NCBI GenBank assembly: GCA_026418875.1
Contig: JAOAAM010000663.1
Span: forward strand, 1 to 9,523
DNA: 9,523 nucleotides
Origin: Gemmataceae bacterium
Lineage (GTDB): Bacteria; Planctomycetota; Planctomycetia; Gemmatales; Gemmataceae
Direction: 5' to 3'
Position 1 is the first letter of the stretch, and the number at the start of each line of letters is the position of its first letter. Made by a program: the position numbers and the translations under genes. The notes under the pieces are model-generated. The model worked only from the letters and a program-made list of their open reading frames with translations, did no database searches and was not told the origin of the DNA. Positions 1 to 5,853 of this stretch are shown here, piece by piece.

Positions 1-392
1 GGATAACCGTAGACCCCCGTGGAAATGCACGGGAAGGCGACGCTCTTCAATCCCGCCTCCGCAGCAAGATGCAGCGACTCTCGGTAACACGACCGCAGCA
101 ATGCAGCCGCCTGCTCCGGCTCGAATTGGCGGTACACGGGACCAACCGTGTGAATCACAAACCGCGCCGGCAAGCGATATCCCTTGGTCATCTTCGCTTG
201 TCCCGTCGGACAGCCGCCCAAACGACGGCATTCTTCGAGCAATTCCGGCCCCGCTGCCCGATGAATCGCGCCATCCACGCCCCCGCCGCCCAACAGTGTC
301 TCGTTGGCAGCATTGACAATCGCGTCCACCGTCAAGCGTGTGATATCTCCCTGAACCAACTGCATCCGAGTGAAGATTGATTCGCCGCCCAT
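1..392 (-). CDS. Macro-domain protein, O-acetyl-ADP-ribose deacetylase (YmdB) type, 3' end cut off
   Basis: The minus strand encodes 130 residues before running off the window, so the C-terminal end is missing. It matches the macro domain almost end to end: LVQGDIT (residues 12-18), NAAN (27-30), the ADP-ribose-binding [15 protein letters not shown] (35-49), CPTG (61-64), VIHTVGPV (79-86) and ISTGVYGY (123-130). Known family members hydrolyse O-acetyl-ADP-ribose or remove mono-ADP-ribose from proteins, in the cytoplasm. Asn30 and Asp40 lie where this class has its functional Asn and Asp. The first ATG at 390-392 is used as the start. An internal ATG at 363-365 would begin directly at MQLVQGDIT, the commoner family start; neither has a strong ribosome binding site. 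The gene diverges from the redoxin gene across a 151 bp gap, so the two are not co-transcribed. The family call is secure; the in vivo substrate is not known. Confidence 0.93.
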   Translation of the reverse strand, partial: MGGESIFTRMQLVQGDITRLTVDAIVNAANETLLGGGGVDGAIHRAAGPELLEECRRLGGCPTGQAKMTKGYRLPARFVIHTVGPVYRQFEPEQAAALLRSCYRESLHLAAEAGLKSVAFPCISTGVYGY

Positions 393-465
393 CGTTGATC
401 CAACCCACTGCAAACGAACACGTCGTCATTCGATCCACGAAGTACCACCTCTTACTTTATGAGCG

Positions 466-479
466 TTCGCCCAGGCGAA
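466..479. repeat. Short inverted repeat in a divergent intergenic gap
   Basis: TTCGCC-CA-GGCGAA is a perfect 6 bp inverted repeat with a 2 bp centre. It lies in the 151 bp between the divergent macro-domain gene and redoxin gene. It has no T-run, so it is not an intrinsic terminator, and its position would suit an operator. I see no convincing sigma-70 promoter in this gap on either strand. One 6 bp repeat in GC-rich DNA can arise by chance. Confidence 0.25.
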
Positions 480-543
480 ACTTTGGACGAACCGCCGCAG
501 TAGGCATTAGAGGAGTCGGCCAAAAAGTGGCATAGGGGTTTCG

Positions 544-1153
544 ATGATTCAAAAGCATCGAGCATGCTGGCACACTTTGACAATCGCCCTCGCCGTGATC
601 TGGTTGCAAGGTCCGCCGACGCTCGCCGAAGAAATCTGGCGCGATACGCAGTGGGCGAGAGTCGGCGGCGGGCAATTCCGCTGGCCCAAAGACGGAGCCT
701 GCAAGGCCGTGTGCGTCATTTTGATCGGTTATGACTGTCCGATCTCGAACGCCTATTCCCCAGAAATCAATCGGCTTTGCCAGGAATTCAGCCCGCAAGG
801 GGTGCAATTCCTTGCTCGTGTATGCTGACGCGGATCTCGACATGGAGTCGGCACAACGGCATGCCAAGGAGTACAAATACATTTGTCCGACGGTTCTCGA
901 TCCCGAAATGTCTCTGGCGCGATGGGTTGGGGCCACGATTAGGCCCGAGGCCGCTGTCCTGACACCCAAAGGTCAGCTTCTTTATCGCGGACGGATCAAC
1001 GATCTATACGCAGAAGTCGGCAAGAAACGTCCTCGGCCGACGACACATGATTTGAAAGACGCCATCCAGGCAGTCATCGAGGGTAAAGAGATTCGCGTCC
1101 CACGGACCCGAGCTGTCGGCTGCGACATTCAGACCCCGGAAAACAAACCGTGA
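544..1153 (+). pseudogene. Exported redoxin (thioredoxin-fold) gene with an apparent +1 frameshift
   Basis: Two overlapping frames make up one redoxin-like protein. The first (544-828) carries a signal peptide ending near TLA-EE (residue 29), then a thioredoxin-fold start with IGYDCPISNAYSPEINRL (Cys65) and FSPQGVQFL. The second continues in the +2 frame with LVYADADLD, the cis-proline region GATIRPEAAVL, LLYRGRIND and a C-terminal Cys in AVGCDI. Skipping one base near 811-816 joins them into 202 residues with Cys65, Cys193 and the cis-Pro134. As written, the first frame stops at TGA 826-828 with the fold incomplete. The ribosome binding site AGGGG lies 5 nt before the ATG. The next gene, 47 bp downstream, is a cytochrome/copper monooxygenase, so a secreted redox partner is a fair inference. 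A sequencing error, a true mutation and programmed frameshifting remain possible; I see no known slippery site. This redoxin class is common beside such monooxygenases in planctomycetes, but its reaction is not established. Confidence 0.8.
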
Positions 1154-1200
1154 ACGAGGCGAACAGTCGCGGAATTCGATTTCTTTGATGGAGAGAGGAT

Positions 1201-2547
1201 ATGATGAGCGCGACCAAAATATCGTATCTTCTGCCAATCTGTCTCTTAATTGTTTCACAGACTTCGTTGGGGGCCGAAGATCGGCCAACATTCACCCGCG
1301 ACGTGGCTCCAATCCTATTTCATCATTGTTCATCCTGCCATCGGCCCAATGAAGTTGGACCATTCCCATTGCTCACATATGCCGACGCCCGGAAACGGGG
1401 TCGCCAGTTAGCTGACGTGACGTCCCGCCGGGTGATGCCGCCTTGGAAACCGGTCAAAGGTCACGGCGAATTCCAATTTGATCGCTCCCTCACCGACGAG
1501 CAAATCGCCGTTTTCCGAAAATGGCATGAAGCAGGGATGCCCGAGGGTGATCCCAATGACCTTCCGCCCTTACCAAAGTTCCCCGAAGGGTGGCACCTCG
1601 GCGAGCCGGATCTTATCCTTAAAGTCGCAGAGCCATTTCGCATCCCCGCCGAGGGCGATGATCTTTACGTCCACTTCGTGTTGCCTACCGGACTAACTGA
1701 AGACAAAGCCTTCCGCGCTGTGCAAATCCTGCCAAGTAACAAGAAAGTCGCACACCACGCCGTGCCGATTCTGGATGTCGCCAATGGCACCGCCTCGCGG
1801 TTGGCAGCCCAAAACGGTGGATACTACATCCGCTTCGGCGATCCCGGTTTTCTGCCCCGCGGCTTCCTCCCCGGTTACGCTCCCGGCATGTCCACTCATG
1901 AGCTTCCGGAAGATCAGCCCGGCATCCTCGAAAAAGGCTTGGATGTCGTATTACAAATGCATTATCATCCCACCGGCAAAGTCGAATATGACCAACCTCA
2001 AATCGGCATCTATTTCACCGATCGAAAACCCAAACGTAAGCCCAGCGTGATCCTGATGGCCAACAACGATATCGACATCCCCGCCGGCGAGAAACATTAT
2101 CGACGCACCGACTCCTTCCGCTTGCCCGTCGATTATGAGTTCCGCTCCATTTTTGCCCATATGCACATGATTGGAAAGCAAGTTCGCGTTTGGGCAGAAC
2201 TTCCCGATCGATCAACACGAAACCTATTATTGATCGACGATTGGGACTACCGCTGGCAAGACACGTATTTATATGCTCAGCCTTTCGTCCTGCCGCGCGG
2301 CACAGTGATCCATGCGGAATTTGTTTGGGACAATTCTGAGGATCACCCTCGGAATCCGAATACGCCGCCGAAGCGCGTTCGTTGGGGCGAAGGCAGCACC
2401 GACGAGATGTCCGGCATCATCATGGGCGGCATGCCGGTCCAACCGCGCGACGAGGGTCGGCATTGGCTCGCGGTGTTGGCTCACTTCCTGGAGATCGAGA
2501 GAAAGGCGCGCGCGGCGAAAAAGCTGTGGGAACCAGTGCGTCCGTGA
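1201..2547 (+). CDS. Exported c-type cytochrome fused to a PHM-like copper type II monooxygenase
   Basis: The protein has 448 residues. It begins with a signal peptide (about 1-25, cleavage near LGA-ED), then a small cytochrome c domain with the heme site CSSCH (43-47) and a likely axial Met79 in RRVMPPW. The rest matches the two domains of copper type II, ascorbate-dependent monooxygenases such as peptidylglycine alpha-hydroxylating monooxygenase. The six copper ligands can be placed: His185-His186 in VAHHAVP and His254 in LQMHYHPTGK for the first copper; His320 and His322 in FAHMHMIGK and Met403 in TDEMSG for the second. Family chemistry is O2-dependent hydroxylation at two distant copper sites. 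The heme domain suggests electrons come from a respiratory or periplasmic carrier rather than free ascorbate, which is inference. The substrate is unknown. The start has a strong GGAGAGAGG site directly upstream; the second ATG could also serve. It follows the redoxin gene by 47 bp, probably in one operon. Confidence 0.9.
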   Translation: MMSATKISYLLPICLLIVSQTSLGAEDRPTFTRDVAPILFHHCSSCHRPNEVGPFPLLTYADARKRGRQLADVTSRRVMPPWKPVKGHGEFQFDRSLTDEQIAVFRKWHEAGMPEGDPNDLPPLPKFPEGWHLGEPDLILKVAEPFRIPAEGDDLYVHFVLPTGLTEDKAFRAVQILPSNKKVAHHAVPILDVANGTASRLAAQNGGYYIRFGDPGFLPRGFLPGYAPGMSTHELPEDQPGILEKGLDVVLQMHYHPTGKVEYDQPQIGIYFTDRKPKRKPSVILMANNDIDIPAGEKHYRRTDSFRLPVDYEFRSIFAHMHMIGKQVRVWAELPDRSTRNLLLIDDWDYRWQDTYLYAQPFVLPRGTVIHAEFVWDNSEDHPRNPNTPPKRVRWGEGSTDEMSGIIMGGMPVQPRDEGRHWLAVLAHFLEIERKARAAKKLWEPVRP

Positions 2548-2568
2548 ACCCGAACCGAGGAGCATACC

Positions 2569-2838
2569 GTGTTTGCCGCCCGGGTCCGCATCCGGATTTG
2601 TAGGGCCCGCGTGACGAATTCGGCCGGCCACCGTCGGGGCGGCGACCAGTCGAATCCGCGGCATCAGCGACGGCGCTATCAGCCGGAGGGGCGTCTGCTA
2701 AGGGCCGAGTGGCAAACTTTCGGCGACTTCCACTTTCAACGAACGACGGCGGCATCGGCAAACCGCGAGAAGACCGCGACCAGCGCAAGCGACGCAGTTG
2801 GCAACGTCACGGAATGGCCTCGGATCGAATTGAACTAG
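2569..2838 (+). CDS. Doubtful 89-residue arginine-rich ORF with a GTG start
   Basis: A GTG at 2569 follows an excellent ribosome binding site, GAGGAG at 2557-2562, with 6 nt spacing and only 21 nt after the monooxygenase stop codon. The frame stays open for 89 codons and is very basic (about 16 Arg). I recognise no domain, signal peptide or membrane segment, and the composition looks like out-of-frame reading of GC-rich DNA. It could be a small operon member, the remains of a decayed gene, or chance. I favour chance or decay. Confidence 0.2.
   Translation: MFAARVRIRICRARVTNSAGHRRGGDQSNPRHQRRRYQPEGRLLRAEWQTFGDFHFQRTTAASANREKTATSASDAVGNVTEWPRIELN
2581..2609 (+). terminator. Weak stem-loop after the monooxygenase gene
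   Basis: CGGGTCC (2581-2587) can pair with GGGCCCG (2603-2609), with one G-U pair and a 15 nt loop, 33 nt after the monooxygenase stop codon. No U-run follows, so this is not a classical intrinsic terminator; it might stabilise the mRNA end. It also falls inside the doubtful GTG ORF, so at most one of the two readings is likely to matter. Confidence 0.2.
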
Positions 2839-2873
2839 GGGTCGCAAACGACTGGCGAGGAACTTTCTCGAAG

Positions 2874-2960
2874 CGGAGAGGGCGGGATTCGAACCCGCGG
2901 TATCCTTGCGGATACACCGGTTTTCGAGACCGGCCCAATCAACCACTCTGGCACCTCTCC
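2874..2960 (-). tRNA. tRNA-Ser(CGA)
   Basis: The minus strand folds into a complete 87 nt class II tRNA. The acceptor stem is GGAGAGG with CCTCTCC and discriminator G. The D stem is CCA/TGG. The anticodon stem CCGGT/ACCGG encloses the loop CTCGAAA, giving anticodon CGA, which reads UCG. A long variable arm GTATCC-GCAA-GGATAC and a T arm GCGGG-TTCGAAT-CCCGC follow. The long variable arm, the G discriminator and the anticodon all agree on serine. CCA is not encoded and must be added after transcription. No canonical terminator with a T-run is visible downstream. Confidence 0.97.
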
Positions 2961-2972
2961 GGCCCGGCGGCC

Positions 2973-3009
2973 GATTGGTCCCAATCATCCGCCGACGTAA
3001 ACAGTTTAC
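2973..3009. repeat. Two perfect inverted repeats upstream of tRNA-Ser
   Basis: GATTGG-TC-CCAATC spans 2973-2986 and GTAAAC-A-GTTTAC spans 2997-3009, separated by 10 bp. Both lie in the 5' flank of the minus-strand tRNA-Ser gene, and the second covers the proposed -10 box. They are not similar to each other. They could be operators for a regulator of the tRNA gene or of the plus-strand gene at 3144, or act as a small structured leader. No regulator is identifiable from the sequence. Confidence 0.4.
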
Positions 3010-3031
3010 ACTTTCGGACGAATCATGGAAA
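3003..3031 (-). promoter_or_regulatory. Candidate sigma-70-like promoter for tRNA-Ser
   Basis: On the minus strand, TTTCCA (3026-3031) and TAAACT (3003-3008) are separated by 17 bp. Each matches four of six consensus bases, and the pair lies about 43 bp before the tRNA 5' end. The -10 element falls within the inverted repeat at 2997-3009. This is a plausible but modest match. Confidence 0.3.
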
Positions 3032-3057
3032 GCCACGGCGCGCAAGTCCGGCTCGTC

Positions 3058-3086
3058 TGGACGGATCGTTGGGCAGAGGTTATACC
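3058..3086 (+). promoter_or_regulatory. Candidate sigma-70-like promoter for the small membrane protein gene
   Basis: TGGACG (3058-3063) and TATACC (3081-3086) are 17 bp apart and point toward the gene starting at 3144. Each matches four of six consensus bases. The predicted transcript would start near 3093 and have a leader of about 50 nt. The gene upstream is a tRNA on the other strand, so this gene does need its own promoter. Confidence 0.3.
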
Positions 3087-3143
3087 ACGGCTCCCACTCG
3101 TGGATCGGATGGGAAAGAAGCGTCGGGAACAAGGAGGCAGGCC

Positions 3144-3512
3144 ATGAGGAACTTCTTGGCATTTATCGGGGCGACCGTGGTCGTCTTTCTCGGCTTGGGT
3201 TGGTACTTGGGTTGGTATCAGGTGACTTCGCAAAGTGCGGGGCCGGGGCAATCTCGCCTGCAGGTGGACATCAACCGGGATAAGATCAGCCAAGACATCA
3301 AGCGGGGGGCCGAGGGCGTTCAAGAAGCTTTCGAGAAGGCCCGACAAACGAATGGCAACCCCCCGGCAGACCCGGCGAAGTCCGGTGCCAACCTCACCCC
3401 CCCGACCACCGAGCCGGAGCGCCCGAGAAGTCACCAGTCCGCCACGGCTCAGAACCGCGAACTGATCCGCACCATCCTGTTGGACGGTTGGCTCGCTCCC
3501 GAGCGGAAATGA
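3144..3512 (+). CDS. Small membrane-anchored protein of unknown function
   Basis: The protein has 122 residues. Residues 3-24 form one hydrophobic segment rich in Gly, Val and Trp (FLAFIGATVVVFLGLGWYLG), which should anchor it in the membrane with most of the chain outside the cytoplasm. A short polar region, LQVDINRDKISQDIKRGAEG, predicted helical, follows. The rest (about 66-122) is rich in Pro, Thr and charged residues and looks disordered. The ATG at 3144 was chosen because AGGAGG stands 6 nt upstream and the hydrophobic segment begins right after it; a longer in-frame reading from 2709 runs across the tRNA region and is not credible. I recall similar short anchored proteins as common hypotheticals in Gemmata relatives, but I assign no function. 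It converges on uvrC with a 38 bp gap. Confidence 0.75.
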   Translation: MRNFLAFIGATVVVFLGLGWYLGWYQVTSQSAGPGQSRLQVDINRDKISQDIKRGAEGVQEAFEKARQTNGNPPADPAKSGANLTPPTTEPERPRSHQSATAQNRELIRTILLDGWLAPERK

Positions 3513-3550
3513 CGCTTCGCCGCCCCGCAGCCAACCACGGAACGTTCGTA

Positions 3551-4888
3551 TCAGGAGGCATCGTCACCGCTGATTTTCTTCCGTTGCAGCAAGTGGTGAT
3601 AGTGCTGGGCGAATCGGTGAGCCTCGTCACGCACACTCTGCAAGAGTCGCAGCGCCGACGCATGCCGACTGAGCCGAATCGGCTCACTCTCGCCCGGCCG
3701 ATAAATTTCCTCTTCGCGTTTCGCCAGCGAGATCAACGTCGGAGGCTCCACCTCCAGCAACCGGAGGGCGTCCAAGGCCGCATTCAGTTGGCCCTTGCCC
3801 CCGTCGATGAGCAGGATGTCGGGGAAGACGCTTTCCTCATCGCGCAAGCGGCGGAAACGGCGAAAAACGACCTCCCGGATCGCTGCGAAATCATCCACCC
3901 CGGCTACCGACTTGATCTTGAAACGCCGATAACCCGGTTTGAACGGCGTGCCGTCGATGAACGTCACCAACGAGGCGACGGTATCGGACCCTTGAAAATG
4001 GGCGATGTCCACCCCTTCGATGACCCGGGGAACGGCCCGCAGCCCCAGAACCCGCTTCAGCCCGAGCAATCCCTTCCGCGGATTGATGTGGAAGACGTGC
4101 GGTTGGATGTCCGGGTCATTCGGACCGCGCATCTCCAGCTTCCGCAACGCCTCGATGTCATCGCGCAGTTGGGCCGCTTTCTCGAATTGGAGGGCGTTGG
4201 CCGCGTCGCGCATCTCCCGACGCATTCGGCGAATCAGCCGGTCCTTCTTCCCTTCCAGCACCAGGCAAAGGGCGTGAATCTGCTTGCGGTACTCCTCACG
4301 AGACACCCGGAAGTTGCACGGGGCCGTGCACTGACCGATATTGTGCAGCAGACACGGACGAAACCAGCGCCAACGCTCTTCGCTACTCTTGATGTCGAGC
4401 TGGCAGGTGCGGAATTGAAAAATTCGCTGTAAGACCTGAATCGCCTGCCGCAGCCCTCGGGCACTTGTGAAAGGACCATACAGACGGACCCCCCGGCGTC
4501 GCGGCTTCCGTGTAAATTCAACCCGGGGGAATTCCTCACGGATGCGGATTTGCAGGTAAGGGAAGGATTTGTCGTCCTTCAGTTCCTTGTTGAAGCGCGG
4601 CTGGGCATCTTTGACCAGCCGAGCCTCCATCAAGAGGGCATCGACCTCGCTCTCCGTCTCAATGTAATCGACATCGGCGATGTGCTTCACCAGTTCGGCG
4701 GTGCGATGGTCTTCGGCCGCGGCTTTCAGGAAGTAGGACGACGCTCGATTGCGGAGGTTTTTGGCCTTACCGATGTAAATAACGACACCCTGCGCGTCCT
4801 TCATCAGGTACACGCCCGGAGTCGTGGGGAAGTTCTTGACCTTCTCGGCCGGGGAGATTGGCTGGTCACGATCCATGTCGGTGGTCAT
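3551..4888 (-). CDS. uvrC: UvrC, excinuclease ABC nuclease subunit, short form
   Basis: UvrC makes the two incisions around bulky DNA lesions handed over by UvrA and UvrB. The 445-residue protein shows the GIY-YIG nuclease (GVY 25-27, YIG 38-40, Glu88), the iron-sulfur cysteines (162, 179, 187, 191), a UVR motif that contacts UvrB (about 218-252), and the RNase H-like nuclease core with Asp294 in DIAHFQG, Asp362 in LIDGGKGQL and His424 in RDEAHRF. Bacterial UvrC is usually about 600 residues. Here the chain passes almost directly from the UVR motif to the nuclease core, omitting roughly 100 residues, and stops about 20 residues after RDEAHRF, so the tandem helix-hairpin-helix end is absent. 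The sequence beyond the stop does not encode it in another frame. The start at 4888 has GAGG 4 nt and AAGGAG 12 nt upstream; a longer reading to 4963 would cross the divergent promoter. Confidence 0.95.
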   Translation of the reverse strand: MTTDMDRDQPISPAEKVKNFPTTPGVYLMKDAQGVVIYIGKAKNLRNRASSYFLKAAAEDHRTAELVKHIADVDYIETESEVDALLMEARLVKDAQPRFNKELKDDKSFPYLQIRIREEFPRVEFTRKPRRRGVRLYGPFTSARGLRQAIQVLQRIFQFRTCQLDIKSSEERWRWFRPCLLHNIGQCTAPCNFRVSREEYRKQIHALCLVLEGKKDRLIRRMRREMRDAANALQFEKAAQLRDDIEALRKLEMRGPNDPDIQPHVFHINPRKGLLGLKRVLGLRAVPRVIEGVDIAHFQGSDTVASLVTFIDGTPFKPGYRRFKIKSVAGVDDFAAIREVVFRRFRRLRDEESVFPDILLIDGGKGQLNAALDALRLLEVEPPTLISLAKREEEIYRPGESEPIRLSRHASALRLLQSVRDEAHRFAQHYHHLLQRKKISGDDAS

Positions 4889-4925
4889 TGTACCTCGTGA
4901 CTCCTTTCCGCGGAAGAACCAGGGA

Positions 4926-4942
4926 TTGCTATAATTCTGGCA
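4926..4942 (+). promoter_or_regulatory. Extended -10 promoter giving a leaderless mRNA
   Basis: TTGCTATAAT (4926-4935) contains a perfect extended -10 element, TGCTATAAT (4927-4935). Counting seven bases from the last T of TATAAT puts the transcription start at 4942, exactly the A of the ATG of the next gene. No ribosome binding site precedes that ATG. The -35 position holds only the weak TTCCGC (4907-4912), as expected when an extended -10 is used. The opposite strand reads TATAGC at the same place and could serve divergent uvrC. Confidence 0.6.
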
Positions 4943-5853
4943 TGCCTTCACGTGGAGTCTCACTGCTCATCGTCACGTTTTGGCTCAGCACGCTCGGGTG
5001 GTTCGTCCACCGCGAGCTTTGGCCGGCCTTGTTCCCGAGTGAAGCACCGCCGTTCGTCATTGAGTTAGGCGACGAAGTGACGGCTCAATTCACCGGACCA
5101 ACCGCCCGCCGTGACGTCCTCTGGGAGGTCAATCGAAACGGGGAGACGATCGGTTTGGCCGAGACTCGCTTGCGATACTTCCGCGAGGACAACACGTTTG
5201 AAATGGAATCCCATGTCAGGAATTTGAAGATCAAAGGGCTGGTTCAGATCGAAGTCCCCGAATTCATCAATGCCTATCGGGTGAACCGCCAAGGCGAACT
5301 TCGGGGTCTGCGGATGACCGGCGTGGTCAAGTTAAGCGTCTTCGGCATTTCGATGACCGGCACACTCGAATTCTTCGGTGACGTTCGGGAAGGGAAACTG
5401 TACCGTGAGGGGAAATTGGATCTACCTGGGTTTGGGGCGATCCGCCCGAAATTCGATGTCATCGACGCCCCGCGGGGTACCGTCCTGAACCCGATGCATC
5501 CCGTGCCGAAAGTCCGTGTTCGGCCGGGTTCTCGTTGGCGAATGCCCGTCATGGATCCGCTCTCGGACGCCGTCGAGCCGGTGCTACAGGCGATCATGGA
5601 ACAAGTCCAACCGGGACAGGGGCAGAAGTTGGATCTGAAAAAGCTGCTGCCGCCCCGCAGTCCGTATCTGGATGCAGAGGTCCTCGACGAGCGTGTGGAG
5701 GTGAAGTACAACGGCGTGAATCACCGGTGCATTGTCATTGAGTTCCGTGGAGATGGCCGCACCGCCCGAACTTACGTCCGGGAGAGCGATGGGGCCGTGA
5801 TGCGACAGGAAGCCTTCACTCAAGGCGAGCGGATCGCGCTTATCCGTTTATGA
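4942..5853 (+). CDS. Membrane-anchored protein of unknown function, first gene of an ABC ATPase operon
   Basis: The protein has 303 residues. Residues 6-22 (VSLLIVTFWLSTLGWFV) form a single hydrophobic segment that should act as a signal anchor, leaving the rest outside the cytoplasm. The outer part looks rich in beta-strands, with runs such as VLWEVNRNGETIGLAETRLRY, LRGLRMTGVVKLSVFGISM and VNHRCIVIEFRGDG, somewhat like periplasmic beta-sheet proteins that carry hydrophobic ligands; I cannot assign a family. There is one Cys (in HRCIV) and no obvious catalytic motif. The ATG at 4942 coincides with the predicted transcription start, so the gene is probably leaderless; a longer reading from 4858 lies inside uvrC. 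Its stop codon overlaps the ABC ATPase start (ATGA at 5850-5853), so the two are translationally coupled and a shared role in transport or envelope assembly is a reasonable inference. Confidence 0.85.
   Translation: MPSRGVSLLIVTFWLSTLGWFVHRELWPALFPSEAPPFVIELGDEVTAQFTGPTARRDVLWEVNRNGETIGLAETRLRYFREDNTFEMESHVRNLKIKGLVQIEVPEFINAYRVNRQGELRGLRMTGVVKLSVFGISMTGTLEFFGDVREGKLYREGKLDLPGFGAIRPKFDVIDAPRGTVLNPMHPVPKVRVRPGSRWRMPVMDPLSDAVEPVLQAIMEQVQPGQGQKLDLKKLLPPRSPYLDAEVLDERVEVKYNGVNHRCIVIEFRGDGRTARTYVRESDGAVMRQEAFTQGERIALIRL

Noticed and set aside
457..969. Minus-strand open frame of 170 codons opposite the redoxin gene
   Set aside because: It has no recognisable domain, and the plus strand carries a signal peptide and redoxin motifs over the same bases.
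2709..3143. Extension of the small membrane protein upstream to 2709
   Set aside because: It would read through the antisense of tRNA-Ser and place the hydrophobic anchor in mid-protein; the AGGAGG site fits 3144.
3440..3550. A frameshifted helix-hairpin-helix domain following the uvrC stop codon
   Set aside because: None of the minus-strand frames there shows the GxG-type hairpin motifs, so the short UvrC end is not explained by a simple frameshift.
3488..4432. Plus-strand open frame of 314 codons
   Set aside because: It is the antisense of uvrC, whose motifs are unmistakable; the long frame is a by-product of high GC content.
4889..4963. N-terminal extension of UvrC by 25 residues
   Set aside because: The extension crosses the extended -10 promoter and the uvrC ribosome binding sites, and family members start near the 4888 ATG.
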